This document shows positions 1 to 12,659 of a stretch of 64,000 nucleotides of DNA, piece after piece. Both the position numbers and the translations under genes were made by a program. The stretch is from assembly GCF_964656455.1 (NCBI RefSeq), contig NC_135717.1, forward strand, positions 14,588,775-14,652,774, read 5' to 3'. The notes under the pieces were generated by a model. It had not been told where the DNA came from. It saw only the letters and a list, made by a program, of their open reading frames with translations, and did no database searches. This DNA comes from Halichoerus grypus. Taxonomy: Eukaryota; Chordata; Mammalia; Carnivora; Phocidae. The stretch's first letter is position 1. Every line of letters begins with the position of its first letter.

Positions 1-2457
1 TTCGAAGGAGTTACGTCGGGTTCCCAGCTTTCTGGGCCACCCTGTCCTGGCCACACAGTGGACTCCCCTCTTCCCTGCAGGATTTTGAGACGTGCATCAA
101 GCCTCACACCGAGCTGCATCCCTGCTCCTCCCCACTCTGTGCATTCTTGCTTCTCCAGTGCACCTTCTATAAGGCGTGACTTGGCCAGGAAAGAATGGAA
201 GGGGCTGTCCTCTCACTGGTCCAAAAAGTTCTCAGGTATCCCTTCTCCTATGTCCATCCAAGGAGGTGGCCACTGAGGCAGCACCTCCCCATCTTCTGCT
301 AACGCAAGGCTGATTTTGGCGGAGCCCGGGCGTTTGCAGCTTGCCATGGTGGCCGCGAAGACATCTTGGCTCAAGGTCCCAGTTAGTTTCCTGAATCCTC
401 ACAGCAAGGTACACACGACAGCTGGCCCAGGAAAGGGGAGGATGGGGGCTTTCCTTCATGGCGCCAGGCAGGGACCCCAAAGGCCGGTGCCGAGGAACAC
501 GGTAGAAGAACAGTAGCCCATGGCTGGCCTGGAGTCGGCCTCTGTGTCTGAAGCACATACTGACATATGCTGTCCTTTGAAGGGCGTCAGAAGCCCAGGC
601 GACCCGTAAGAAGTCCCCTAGTCCCCTCGGACCTCCGAAATGTCAGCACAAAGAGGGATTTCTTTGGTATTGAGCTGTCAGAGAGGAAGCAAGCCTCTCT
701 TATGTCCCTTGTAAACTCCAAGTCCCCACGTACCAGCAGCACGACTGTTCCTTTCTCTGGGAATTCGGGTGGAACAGAAGTCACCAGAAAGCCAAAGGGA
801 CAGGACAGAGCAGGGTCTGCCAACTCTTTCTGGAAATGGTAAATAATCTAGGGCCATATGGTCTCTGTCACAACCGCTCCTCCTGTGAAAAGCAGCCACC
901 GACAATGCGCAGGGGTCAGGTGACGCAAGGTCCAATACATCTTCATTTACGGACACAGAAATTGGAGTTTCATATAATTTTCACATGTCATGAAATATTC
1001 TTCTGGGTTTTATTTTTTCCAACCATTAAAAACATAAAAACCATTCTTAGCTTGCAGCTGTACAAAAATAGGTGGCAGGCTAGATTGGGCTCATGGGCTG
1101 GTCCCAGGGGTAGAACTCAGGAGGGCATTTCATTCAGGAGAAGAGAATGTGGAGCAGAGCAGTGAGCTCCCTGGTTATAGGAGACTCTGGCTGATGAAGG
1201 CTTGGAGGAACCACGGCTGGGGGGCTGGGGGGTGCCTGGGGAGGGGAGCTCTGGACACCAGACGTGGTACAATTGCTGAGTTTGCCCGCACCTCCGTGCC
1301 CCAGCCCATGTGCCATGCACCCCAAGCACGGGGAAGGTGTGAGCGCTCCATCCCAAGGGACCGAAAAGGTGGAGGCAGCTTTGTGACCTGCAGCGGGCTC
1401 TGCCAGCCCCCGGGGGACCTCCATGGGTGGCACGGAGTCCCCGCGTAGCTGGGAGCGACACTGGCCCACAGCAAAGCAGCTCCGGACTGCTGGGCCCACA
1501 GGAGCCGTTCGATGGCTTGACGTGAAAGGGGCCACGGAGGAAAGGTTCTAGAGAACTGGGAGCAGAGATGCCAAGGCAGGCCTCGCAGGTGTGCTTCTTC
1601 CTGCAACCAGCCTCAGCAGGACCAAAGAGAGGGCATCGCTGGGTCAGGGACACTAAGTCCCGGGAGAGGCAGCAGCCAAGCAGCAGATGCAGGCGTGCAC
1701 CGATGATGCGCTGTTGCATTCGCCAAGACTCAACGGCAAATGCTAAAACCAGCTCCGATGACCCCAAGTAAAACCAGGTGCTCCGTCGGTCCCATGACTG
1801 GGGTGCATGGGAAACCCTGGATATGTGGATCGAGCCCAGACAGACCATGTGCCCCTCAGATCAGCCTCTGCAGGCTGCCTGGGACCAGGGAGCTGGCAGC
1901 TCTGAGCTTTCATCCTTACAGGTTATGCCCAAAGAGGAAAAGCAGGCTATTCTTCCAGCTTCTGTGCAGAAACCCAGGGAGGCTCTTCAATTGGCTCAGC
2001 CTGAGTCCTGCTCACATCGGGACACATCACCATGCCCACGGAGGTGGTCCATGCCCCCCGGGTCATATGGCCAATCTCAGGGCCGAGACGGGGGTAGGCT
2101 GAGTGCAGACCCCCCTGCTACAGTGGGTGGGAGCCAGTGCATCCCCCAAAAGTGGGGGTGTCACCACGGGCTGCACAAGGAAGCAAGGCCCCACACAGGA
2201 GCCCAGACCACTCACTGCAGGCCGGAAGAACTTCATGTCCCTCTGAATGAAGAATCAGTGGAATGAGCACAAGTCCCTGGTGCTCTAAGAACAGCTCCGA
2301 GAAAGGGTGGAGCTCCTTCAGAGCCAGGACGAGGGTGGCGGTGGTTGAATCCCGAGCAGAGATGGTCGTGGTCGGTAGAGCAAAAGCAGTCTTTCGGGGC
2401 GCTCTGGATGCACTTCGCTCCGCCTTGGCCAGAAATGGCCTCTCCTTGCGTTCTTGT
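1..2457. other. GC-richer intergenic DNA, no gene recognised
   Basis: This stretch has higher GC than the rest of the window and contains several overlapping open frames on both strands, the longest 243 codons (1848-1117, minus). None has a recognisable domain, and competing open frames in other phases suggest they come from base composition. No SINE or young L1 is present. It lies about 8 kb beyond the TYW1 3' end. Confidence 0.5.
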
Positions 2458-2740
2458 TCTGGTAAACTCCTATTCATCCTTCAAGACACAGCTCAAATGT
2501 CACATCCTCTGTGAAGCTCTCAATTCTCTAAGACCAAGCTGGTGTCTCGGTCCTGCTCCCAGGTTCCAAGAGTATTTTGGATTTACCTTGCTGAATTTTC
2601 ATCTCTGGTTCATGGGTACTGCTTCCGTCCTCGGCTGAGCCAGGCAGGGACCAAGTCTTACGATGTGAATCTCCTCTTCCAGCCCCCAGAGCAGGACCCT
2701 GGCACTGAGCAGGTGCTCCATTCCTGATTGGTGGAGAGAT
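2458..2740 (+). repeat. L2-type ancient LINE fragment
   Basis: The text around CAAGACACAGCTCAAATGTC followed by CCTCTGTGAAGCTC, and later GCAGGGACCAAGTC and CACTGAGCAGGTGCTC, is the usual L2 3' pattern. It is diverged and has no TSD or tail. Confidence 0.6.
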
Positions 2741-2819
2741 GAATCGCACAGGCAAGAATATATCCTCTGTGGCAAATGGAGTTGTTGTCCATGTTCTCCT
2801 CTCCTAATAGACCCCACCT

Positions 2820-3530
2820 CCCTCGATGGAGGCTGAAAATGCCAGATACTTGTGCTCTCAGCTTCTTTTGTAACTGAGGTTTGCCAGGTGACCCATTTAT
2901 GGTTAATAAAGAGTTAAAGAGAAGTCTCAGAGGGAGTTTTTTTTCCCCCTCCTTGATTTATAGAGCAACTTGAGAGAGCTCTCTTCCTTGTCCTTTTCCT
3001 TCCTGTCTTTGAACACGATGGAAAGTGTGATGCCTGGAGCTGTGGCAGCCATCTTGAGACCATGGGGGCAAACAGCCTGAAGACAAAAGCCAACGTGTTC
3101 AAAATGATGCAGTGGAAAGATTGGAATGTGTCTGGGTCTTTGATTCTTCACCTTTATTTATTTTTATTTTTTTAAAGATTTTATTTATTTTTGGCTAAAG
3201 AGAGAGAGCATGAGCAGAACAGGGGGAGGGGCAGAGGAAGAGGGACAGAGACTCTCAAGCAGACTCCCTGCTGAGCGGGAGCTGGATGTGGGGCTCGATC
3301 GATCTCATGACCCTGAGATCATGACCTGAGCCAAAATCAAGAGTCAGACGCTCAACTGACTGAGCCACCCAGGTGCCTGATTCTTCCTCTTTACATCCAA
3401 CCTGGGGACCACCTGCTTCCAGATTGTTCATATGAGACAATAAAAATGCTTATTGTTTAAAACCACGTTTAGTGGGTAATTCTGCTACTGGTAGCAGAGA
3501 GCATGCTGATTCATGCTTTCATGCCTGTGG
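2820..3530 (+). mobile_element. MaLR-like LTR remnant interrupted by a SINE
   Basis: The piece around GGCAGCCATCTTGAGACCATG and the end portion with an AATAAA at 3440-3445, followed by TTATTGTTTAAAACCACGTT and a CATGCTGATTCATGC end, resemble a mammalian MaLR/MLT-type solitary LTR. The SINE at 3150-3377 splits it. The family name is uncertain. Confidence 0.45.
3150..3377 (-). mobile_element. Can-SINE (SINEC), antisense
   Basis: T-rich tail on the left, then the reversed SINEC body ending GAGCCACCCAGGTGCC. The TSD is TGATTCTTC at 3141-3149 and 3378-3386. The copy is diverged, so older. Confidence 0.92.
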
Positions 3531-5671
3531 GAGCAGTTTGGTTCTCTACGGTATAAACAAAGATTTTCCCTACCTACCACTCATTTAGAAAAATGAAAAG
3601 ACAAAACCACCTCAATCTTAAAATTTATTAAAATATGGTCCATGTTTTGTTTCCAACCATCAATTATTTCAAGTCAAGTACAAAGGGAATAAAAATGTTC
3701 TGTGGCTCGAACATAAACCCAGAGGTCAGGACTCGTGGGCCGGCTGCTAGAGCTTGTGCAGGCTTGCTCCTCTGCTTTGGGGGGCATCACACCCTTCCCC
3801 AAGGCTCTGGCCCCGACCACGGAGTAACAGGATATAAGGACGCTCTGCTTCCAAGGTAACAGCTCACTCCATCATATACTCCAATGCTATGCATTATGCA
3901 GATATGGTGAAAAGCTCTGTGCTTTGTTGCCTCCGGTGAACAAAAATCAAGGCAAATGTATACTTGAGCCAGCAAGCCCATGACGTCATCTGAATCCAGT
4001 GAATCACAAGTGACAAAGTCAGAAGTCTGAGTTTAGAAACTGAGGAGCAGGCTGAGGGTTGGAGGTGAGGATGGGAACGACAGACAGAAGCAGCGGCGGG
4101 AGTGAAGCTTCCAGAGCTGCAAGCCACTCCGTGGGACCAGTCAGTCAGTTGTGTCAGAGAACAGAGCTCAGAGCGCAGGCAGGCCCCGGGGTCAAGCGGA
4201 GGAGTCTGGACTTGCCTAGGGGGCTTGAAGGAGCCCTAGAAGGGTTTAGGTGGAAGGGACGTGGATTCTAGAACCCTCTAGATCTGCATTCTAGAACCCT
4301 CCTTCTGGCAGCCTGTCTGGTGGCTGGACAGAAGGAGGGGGATGGAGTTTGAGGTGAGGCACAGAGTTCTGGTTCTGACCAGTGCCCGTCACTTAAAGCC
4401 CAAGTCTGGAGGACGTAGGTCACGCACAGGGCTGGTATACAGGCGAGGCTCAGGTAGTGACCACTGTTATAATTTCTATGATTATGTTCCACCAGCACCG
4501 TTTGCAAACTGATGGCTAAATAGAGCGCATCACCCAGAGGACCATCGCTGGGCTTCCATCAGCCACGCTGAATGACAACATGCTACCGTGGCCTATCCAC
4601 GGATGTGGCCATGCCTTCCCCTCTGGGCTTATCTTCCCAGCTCTCGCCTCCAGGTTCTACCCGACTCAGAGGGCCTTGCTTCTCTTACTGAACCCCAGCT
4701 CCCCGCCAGGCCCTGGGGAGCAGAAGTGAATTGTGTTACAGCAGGAGCGCTGATTTCTGGTCACCGGGGAAGGGTCCGGGTCAGAGACAAGTCAGAGCAA
4801 GCCAATCCCAATGTCCCAGAGGCCTTGGGGCCTTTCCCCAAGAACTCCTATTCTGTGAGCACTCAATAAGTGGCAAGACTTCCAAGGCCACATCCCGTGG
4901 TGCTGCAGACATCACCACCTGACTCCCGCTAAGCCCAGATGTGCCCAAACGCCCTCAACATGGGCCTCAGGTGACCTTTTAGCAGCCCAGATGTATCCCC
5001 TCCCGTCACGTGTACCCCACGGCTCAGAGTGAACCGGACTGGGGGGGATGCCCCCGGCCCTCACTTACCCCTTTGCTGGTGAGACTGGCATTTCCTAACT
5101 CCCTTCTGAGCAGGGGTCCCCATGTCCAGGGCCAGCCCAGGCAGATCGGGGGACACAGGCTCTTCCTTGTAGGAGAGGGGAGGTGGGGGCCCAGTTGTTG
5201 AAAAGAACATTTCGACTTTTCAACAGACCAGGTTATTTTATCCCACTTCTTCTGAGCCAATAATCAGAGTATAAATTTAACTAGCTTCCTCAATTAGGAG
5301 GAAGGTGAAGGCATTATCTGGGGCTTCACCGCATCCTGATAAGAATTTGCAAAACCTAGAGAAGGGCTTGCAGAATGACTGCTTGTTCAGATTGTCTTTT
5401 CTCACCCAGAAGTGAGTCCTTTCGCTCACAGCCGGTTGTGAACATCTTGCCTTCTGTTGAGGTCTGAGGCCCCTAGGGGTTTTTCTTCTTCTCTAACATC
5501 AAGACCAAGATTCCTGAAATCCATGAGAAGAAACCTAATGCACAGGGTTCCTTCCACACGAGAGGATTTTCTTAATCCAGAAAATGCAACAGATTTACAG
5601 CATTGTACCAAACATCTTCAAAACTGAGGCATGAAGATAACATGCTTCATTACATTAAATGAAAAGAAATG
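3531..5671. other. intergenic DNA, no feature recognised
   Basis: Mixed-composition single-copy-looking sequence. A short TCTAGAACCCTC duplication occurs near 4265-4300. No coding region, tail-bearing retroelement or RNA gene is apparent. Confidence 0.4.
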
Positions 5672-5889
5672 GGGGCACCTGGGTGGCTCAGTCGTTGAGT
5701 GTCTGCCTTCGGCTCAGGTCATGATCCCAGGGTTCTGGGATTGAGCCCTCCATCGGGCTCCCTGCTCCACGGGAAGCCTGCTTCTCCCTCTCCCACTCCC
5801 CCTGCTTGTGTTCCCTCTCTCGCTGTCTCTCTCTGTCAAATAAATACATAAATAAATTTAAAAAATAAAAGAAAGGGAAAAAGAAAAAA
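5672..5889 (+). mobile_element. Can-SINE (SINEC), sense
   Basis: Full-length element: GGGCACCTGGGTGGCTCAG head with tRNA-like box A, CT-rich segment TCTCGCTGTCTCTCTCTGTC, then an A-rich tail with AAATAAATACATAAATAA. The TSD GAAAAGAAATGG is at 5661-5672 and 5890-5901. Confidence 0.95.
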
Positions 5890-5901
5890 GAAAAGAAATG
5901 G

Positions 5902-6734
5902 TAAGAGACAAAAGCACTAAGTGGGCCAATAGCCAGCAAGATTAGTCACTGCCACCTTGTAGTAAATCAATCGTACCCCAGGAAGAGCTCAATTTGTATT
6001 TCAATAAAAAGTGAGAGAAACAACCCAGCACACTGAAAGAACAACAGAAAAAGATTAATCTTTCTGCTAACAAAATACATTGTTTTGAATATATATTTAA
6101 CTCCAACTATAGGAGGGTTTCGATTTCAAGATTTAAGGAAAAAACTTAGCAATTTACTTCAAAAAGAAGTAGAAAATATTGTTTTCTCATACCTTTGACT
6201 GTGTTATTCTCTTAAAATAATACATATTCGGTCGTGTGTGGCTTCATACGATCTTTACGTAATTAAGATGACCGGGATTTTGTATTTTGTGTTTCAGACT
6301 TAGCATTATATCATAAACTTCTTGTCGTTAAAAGTCCTTCGGAACCTTCCACTCGGGGCCAGCACTCCACTCAGAGTGTTGATCAGGACGAGGATGACCC
6401 CCGTCCAAAGGGCGTTTTTTGTTATGCTCCTTGGTCACGGCTCACTGGCCTCACCACGGTTGACCAGTCTAGTCTTGATTCGCCCTCCACCGGCTGGTTT
6501 GTCCCCTGACCCTCCCCAGTCAACTGACCCTTCCTTCTCGGCCCCGCCACTCCCCGCTGGGCCTTCATGAGCAGGCCTTCTCCTCTTCCCGTTATGTCGT
6601 CTCCTCAGGTGACCTCAGGTCTCCTTGAGGCTTTGAGTAGAACTTAAGACAATGATCTGCACGTTTCGCCTCCCCCCTCCCGCCCCCACTAAAACCCATA
6701 TGCCTGACCGTTCCCTCCACCTTCCCCTGGGAAG
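5902..6734. other. intergenic DNA, no feature recognised
   Basis: AT-rich up to about 6330, then GC-richer. Nothing coding or repetitive can be named with support. Confidence 0.4.
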
Positions 6735-7183
6735 TGTTAAGAAACAAAATTCAACTGGGTAAATTTGAAGATCTAATTGGCATTGTTAGAAGCTCCATGA
6801 ATTGGGCAGCATCCCATCTAGCAAACAGACGGAGCTCCTCGGAGTTGTACAAAATGGAAGGTTTTTACAGGAAGGAGGGTGGGGCAAGAAAGTCAGAAGC
6901 AAAAGAAAAGAAAGGATTGTTTCAGGCAAGATCACCTTCCCTCAGGGGGAAGTGCAGGGAAGCTTATTATATGCAGGTTACCTCATCTTCCTTTGGGGGG
7001 TGGAGAAGGCCCTGTGACGGAGGGCCTCATTGGTGCCGACCAGAAAGTTCCCAGTGGAGAGGAGAACACTTCACATTTCTGGGGTTGGTTGAAACTGCAA
7101 TTAGGTTGAGGATTAAGCCCTGGTTTGGTGACTTGGCCTAGTCCAGGTAAGGCCATTTTGGGCTTGTGATTTTCTTTTTAACA
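6735..7183. mobile_element. solitary LTR-like element, family not identified
   Basis: A 449-bp unit begins TGTTAAGAAA and ends TTCTTTTTAACA, so it has the TG...CA ends and short inverted TGTTAA/TTAACA termini of an LTR. The internal text (for example GAATTGGGCAGCATCCCATC) looks like a dispersed carnivore LTR. No flanking duplication could be matched, so the call rests on the ends and on recall. Confidence 0.45.
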
Positions 7184-7239
7184 TTAGTCAAGCCCACGTG
7201 TCCACAAATGACCCAGGATGTCCCCTCAGCCCTCTGCCA

Positions 7240-8070
7240 GGATTAAGCAGCCTGGAGAATGACACCATCGTTCATCCTGTCCACACACCAGAAAATCAGG
7301 AGTTATCCTGGACATTTCTTCCCTCCTCCCTACCCCCTCACCTCAAACTAACCAATTTGTGGTCAAATCCGTGTTACCCTCCAAGGTCTTTTTCCGATCT
7401 ATCCACTGCTCTCCATCCCCACCACCAGGGTCAGCATGGAGGGGTGCGCACTGCCCAAATGCCACCACCCAGGGATCACCTACCAACTCATCTCCCTGTA
7501 GGTCTTTCCAAGCCATTTTGCAATCCCACAGCTAGAGTGCTTATTAAAATGCAAATTTAATCATGGTGTTCCTTTGCATAATTGCTCTTAGGGCCTGGCC
7601 TGGCCTACATCTCCCTGAGTCATCACCCATTATGTTTCCCTGAGTGTCCTGGCCCTTTCCCACCCCTTCGGCAGCACCCTCCAGGTACTGTGGCCTTCCT
7701 ATAGCTACTCAGATGTGCCGTGACCCTCTGCGACCCAAAGCCTTTGATCATGTTCAGTCCTCTACCTGTAGTGCTCTTCCCTGAGCCCACCTCTGGAGTC
7801 CAGACTCCTGTAGGTTCCAGCACACTCAGGGCACATCTCCCCTGACTAGGAAATCTCTCCACTGACACACTCACATCGAGACCGTCCCTCTCCGTAGCAC
7901 TTACCACAGTGTGTTTGATGACTAACATTTATTGTGTGAATCTTTGTCTTTGGTGAATGTCAGCATCATAATGGCAAGAATTATGTTCCCCTCTTTTTCC
8001 TTAACTTACCAACGAATCCTCGGCCATTAGAACACAATCAGTGTTTAATAAACATTTGTTGAAAGGATGA
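7240..8070 (+). repeat. L2 LINE fragment(s)
   Basis: Degenerate L2 ORF2 tail and 3' UTR. It includes TTAATCATGGTGTTCCTTTGC, CTTCCCTGAGCCCACC and the typical ending AATCAGTGTTTAATAAACATT followed by TGTTGAAAGGATGAA. It is old and not coding. Confidence 0.65.
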
Positions 8071-8625
8071 ATTACCTACACAATATGGTGTAATACAACT
8101 TCGCCATTCTTTCAAGAAATATTAAATGCCTAGCATATTTTACATTTAGGTTTCCTGAGTTTTGCTATTATAAAATGCTATAATAAATACTTTAAAGCAT
8201 AAAACTCTTTTTCTCATTAAATCAGTTTTTCGAAAATGAAGGCTCTTGGGATATACTGCCAAACTCCTTTGCAGTAACTGTATTCTACCTTAATATGATA
8301 TAGACATTTTGCTAATTTGATAAAAAAATTAGCATTTCTTTGCTGAAAGTGAACAGCTGTTCATATTTTGCAGCTAGCTCTATTTCCTCATCAATGAAAC
8401 TTTACGTTCTCTAGCCCTTGCTTATTTAACCAGGCAAGTCTTATTAGCATTTTTAAAATCAAACAATGAGATTTTAGAGTCAATCCTATTTCATGCAAAC
8501 TATTTTTCCCATTTTGTCTCTTTAGTTTATGTGATGTTTGATATTATTAGATACTTGAACATATTCTGTAAAGTTTTTGACCTTTCAAAACTGTATGAGT
8601 TCTCACATTGTTTTATAACTACAAG

Positions 8626-8805
8626 TTGTTCTCAAAGTGTGTGCTCTCTCTTAGCGTTTGTATAACCACGAATGTGTCAGAAAACATACTGCTCTCCACT
8701 GCACACCTACAGTACCAGAAACTGTGGGGTGGGACCCAGAACCTGTGTTTTAACAAGTCCTCCAGGTGACTCTCCTGCATGAGAAAGTTTGGGAACCCTG
8801 GTCAA
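8626..8805 (+). mobile_element. MER5A-like hAT-Charlie MITE
   Basis: Begins GTTGTTCTCAAAGTGTG and ends AAAGTTTGGGAACCCTGG, with the central GTGTTTTAACAAGTCCTCCAGGTGA hallmark (positions 8748-8770). This matches the non-autonomous hAT element MER5A in length and order. Confidence 0.8.
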
Positions 8806-8976
8806 GAAAGGCCTTTTTCACCTAAGGTTTCTTTGGAGCTTTTTTTTTCATTTGACTCTTCCTAGTATTTAGTGTAAAGAACAGAACTAAATTATTTTTT
8901 CTTCCAAATTCCCATTGATTTATGATGCTTCTCTTATGCTATATTGGTTTTAATAAACATTCAGTGTTTGCGCTTT

Positions 8977-9500
8977 GCTTTTTTTTTTTTTTACAGCTTT
9001 ATCGAGATATATTTCATATATCAAAAAATTCACCCATGTAAAATGTATATGCCTACATTCCCTCCATACCCCTTTGTGCTATTACTGTCCTACAAATTAC
9101 ATCTTTACACATTGTAAGTCCATCAACAAAGTGCCATAATTACTGCTTTACAATAGGAGTTACCAAAATACATTATACGGTCTTTCATAAAACCTATGTA
9201 GTTACTTTTACCAGTGCTCTTTACTTCTTCATGTGGCTCTGAGTTAGTGCTTAGGGTACTTTTCATCAGAGCCTGAAGGACTCCCTTCAGTACTCCTTGT
9301 GGGGCAGGTTTGCATGTGAATTCTCTCACTTTTTTTTACCTGGAGATGTCTTCATTTCTCCTTTATTTTTGAAGGAGGATTGAGACAAAGGATTGTTGGT
9401 TGAAAGCCTTTTCTTTCCGCCCTCTGAAGACGCCACCCCATTGTCTCCTGGCCTCCATGGTTTCTGATGAGAAGTCAACAGTTAATTTTATTGATTTGTC
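8977..9500 (-). mobile_element. old L1 fragments, antisense
   Basis: A T-run at 8980-8993 followed by CAGCTTTATCGAGATATAT is the reversed L1M 3' end. From about 9220 the text (GTGGGGCAGGTTTGC, GAGATGTCTTCATTTCTCC, TTGTCTCCTGGCCTCCATGG) matches the reversed internal part of old L1M elements. The two pieces may come from one deleted copy. Confidence 0.5.
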
Positions 9501-10119
9501 TCTTAACAGATGATTTTCAATTCATTGTGAAGATTTGGTTAAATGTCAAAATTCTAGAATTCACTGATTTTAGTCACTTTGCCTATATTTCCTTTGTTTT
9601 AGAGGGCAAGTGGGTTCACAGAAGTCCTTACTGTGGTTGAAAAAGAGGTTGAGGATGGTCCAAAGCCCTGCATGTTCTGTCTCCGGCCCCCCCTCAGCAC
9701 GAGCACTTCCTTTTTAACACTTCATCCCACTTTAGGGTGTTTTTGCATTTCTGTTCAATGAACACTAACCCATCTGGGTTTCAATGAGATCATGCCTCAC
9801 TGGCCTGCACCACTCCTGTCTCTTGTCTGTCTCAGTCACCAGAACAGGAGGAGACCAAACATAAGCCTGAAGATGAGGTGGGTTCAAGAAGAACAAAGGA
9901 TTTCAATGATGCTTTGCCATCCCATCCCATGTCACTTAGATATAACTACAGAGCCTAGTTTTCAACTGAGTGAGTAGGCAGGCTATATTATCTAGGAATT
10001 TCACTTCAGCAGAAAAGAGAGGTTTACAAAATAGCTGATATATAAAGAAGAGGTCGATTCTGATAGGGTTTTGAACCACGGGACTAGAAGCATCTTTAAA
10101 ATAAACACTCAAGAGAAAA
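9501..10119. other. DNA just downstream of TYW1, no feature recognised
   Basis: AT-rich unannotated sequence between the L1 remnants and the predicted TYW1 cleavage site. No independent gene signal is seen. Confidence 0.4.
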
Positions 10120-10955
10120 TTCTAGTCTATACAAAAGATTTTATTAATTAAATTTTTAGGATAAAGGAATTTTTTAAAAAATAACTATGATATTTTTAAA
10201 AACTATTAAGTATTTAATGATGTTTTCAATGAGAAAAAACTTGAGCCCTAAAAACAGATTGTGTAAAGTAGCTCAGGCTACAAGAGGGAAAAGAAGATGG
10301 GGACCTGCTCTGTGGGGAAGGTGTACAGGGGCTCGAAGTCTGTCTGTGAGACTAATTACTCCTTGGCATCCCAGGGCATTCCTCCTACAGAAGAGGGCTC
10401 CGACGCGAACACCGCCCCCCAGGCCTTCCATGGCGATTTGTAGGAGAATGGAATGAGATCTAGATCCAATTCAATTCATAAAGGGCTGGTACGAAGCAAA
10501 AATTTAATGTAATCTATGCAGTATTTAAAAATAATCAAGAATTACGGCAACTTGAATGAGTCCCAGGAGGTGTTATCTTAAGATATAAAGAAGGGATGGA
10601 GGTCCTGGAGGGAGTAGATACACTTACCTTGGGGAGGAACAATCCACAAAGGCCAAGAACCCAGTTCATTCCTCACAACACCCCCAGGAACAACATTCTA
10701 GCGAGTTTCACAAGTTATAATTCAAAGCCCTCGGTTCCATTCTAAGGACCATGTCCTTCCCCTGGAACGGTGGTCCTCTAAGAAGTCAAATCAGGAGAGG
10801 GCCTAAGCTCTGGAAAGCAACCCTGGGACGTGACTTGCGTCCCCTCTACATGAAATAGAACTCGTGTAATGTGTCCTTGGAAAAATCACAGCGGGGGGTG
10901 AGAACCTTCAGGGGCCATCAGTTCTTGTCCTTCAGTACCCTATGGTCAGATAATC
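10120..10955 (-). other. TYW1: TYW1 3' untranslated region (predicted extent)
   Basis: The sequence directly downstream of the TGA has no splice donor context and no obvious young repeat. On the minus strand an AATAAA lies at 10145-10140, followed by T/TG-rich sequence, which would give a 3' UTR of about 835 nt. An ATTAAA at 10508-10503 could give a shorter form of about 470 nt. The extent is inferred from signals only. Confidence 0.6.
10140..10145 (-). terminator. candidate TYW1 poly(A) signal AATAAA
   Basis: Canonical hexamer on the minus strand (TTTATT on plus), with a T-rich, TG-containing stretch 20-40 nt downstream. It is the only canonical AATAAA between the stop codon and about 10100. 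The variant ATTAAA at 10508-10503 is a possible proximal site. Confidence 0.5.
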
Positions 10956-11177
10956 TCAACATCCGGAAATATCCTTTGATTTGTTCTTTCTCTGATATCT
11001 TGTGTCCTTGGGATCAAAGCCTCTTTCACGGGCACCAAATAATGCCCAGTGAGGAGTTTTCACCACATAATCCTTTGCGCTGAAAGTTGCTGATCCGCCA
11101 CTGTCTTCATATTCCTGCATGAGCTCCTGGAAGCGGTTATAATCGATCCATGTCCACCACTCGCTATCAATCTTAAA
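10956..11177 (-). CDS. TYW1: TYW1 terminal coding exon (C-terminal 73 residues and stop)
   Basis: Read on the minus strand, a pyrimidine-rich acceptor (TTTTCTTTCCAG) ends at 11178 and an open frame of 73 codons runs to TGA at 10958-10956. It starts FKIDSEWWTWIDYNRF, continues through QEYEDSGGSATFSAKDY and TPHWALFGARERGF, and ends in a Lys/Arg-rich tail finishing SGC. This matches the end of tRNA-yW synthesizing protein 1 as I know it. TYW1 is a radical-SAM Fe-S enzyme that condenses pyruvate with N1-methylguanosine-37 of tRNA-Phe to give 4-demethylwyosine, the second step of wybutosine synthesis. The aromatic WWTW segment belongs to the C-terminal wyosine-base-formation domain. The phase-0 junction joins the exon at 35374. 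No frameshift or stop is seen. Small differences from human (DS instead of GG before EWW) look like ordinary divergence, but I compared from memory. Confidence 0.96.
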   Translation of the reverse strand, partial: FKIDSEWWTWIDYNRFQELMQEYEDSGGSATFSAKDYVVKTPHWALFGARERGFDPKDTRYQRKNKSKDISGC

Positions 11178-12659
11178 CTGGAAAGAAAAAGTATAGTCAG
11201 GTCAGAAGTAAAAACATCCATTAAAAAAAAAGGAAAACAAATATTTTAAAAATTCAAAGATAAGCCTGATTTCTTTTCTCCCTATCAAGTTAAAGAAAAT
11301 TCTTTCATGCTCCAGATACGGTTCCATATCAAAGCCGAATGAACAACAGTCAGAGGGGAGTTTCTTTTCCCCCGGGACTGCTAGGATTGCTGCTACGCTG
11401 GATGAGGAAGAGCCAAGTGCTGAATAAAGAACTCATCCTGGAATTGCAAGTCAAGTTTATCTTTAGCAGTATCACTGAAAGAAGGTTAATTAAATTTTTT
11501 TGGCATTATCATGTGTTAATGGACGAGCTAATTCTAATTCCTGTTGTTGCCACTTTTTATTTGGTACGAGTTTTCCTGGTTGTGTTAGCAGCACCGAGTG
11601 GGATCCGTTTTATTATTAAACTGTGCTTGAGTTATTAGTGAAGCTTTAATCAATGACTTCTAATTCTGAAATGCTAACTAAATGGCTCAAACTAGCCTGT
11701 TTAACCTAACATGGATACAATACCTCATTAGTGGAAAGCCTTGTTAAGAATTTCAGTTCACTAAAGGGGAATAATCCAATTTGTACTCTTTTAACAAAAC
11801 TGTTTCTCAAAAGTCATTGTAGAATAATGACCAGGAATGAAGAAACCAGAAAATAAGTTGATGAAGCTCTGAAGGGATTACTAATTGAACTGTGAAGGCT
11901 TTTGACTCAAAGCATCTATTTGGAACTTATTTGTGTAAATATATAATATGTAGATACCTGATTTATTAACAGAAAAATCATTCCGTTAAGCTGCTGTCTT
12001 CTAAAAAACCCTGATTATGAACCAAGTGAAATAACAATTTCATGTTCTAGCTGAGAAAAATATTGAAAATGTATAGCTTCTTGGATTCAGAATATTAAAA
12101 TATGCTGAATTTCAATGACATCTGATTTTTTACCCAACAGCTAAGAGGTTTCTAGTGTGAAAAAAGTACCAAATAAATGGAAAAGTTTAGTCTATCTATG
12201 AATCATGAGAAATTATCTTCTAATAAGACCATTCTTTGAAATGGTACCCCAAGGGCCTCTATGAAAACTCTAACCTAAGATACAAAATCCACATCTCCCC
12301 ATCATTTTCCCTCCCAAGACAGACTGCTCTCAAATGTTCTCTACTACCACGAAAACAGTCAGTCATCCCTGGGTACTGAGCCTCAGAACTCCAGAGTCAA
12401 AGGTGCCCCCACCCCTCCCTGGCCCCTCACATCCAAAAAACGTCCCCATGCATTCCTCGTTAGCAGCATTTCTATCGTCCCGAAACGATCCTAACACAGG
12501 CCCTCATTTCTGGGACTCAGCGACCATCATCCTGCTGATGGGTCTTCTGATGCCAGGTTTGGCTGCTTCCACCTTCTGCAGACTGAGATTCTGAGCTACA
12601 GAATCTACTCTACAACAGAGTAGAGCCCCATTCCTGAGAATCTGCAGTGCAAATATCAA

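Noticed and set aside
1117..1848. 243-codon minus-strand open frame, longest in the window
   Set aside because: GC-rich region with overlapping open frames in several phases, no domain, no splice or start context and no conserved motif. A compositional artefact is more likely.
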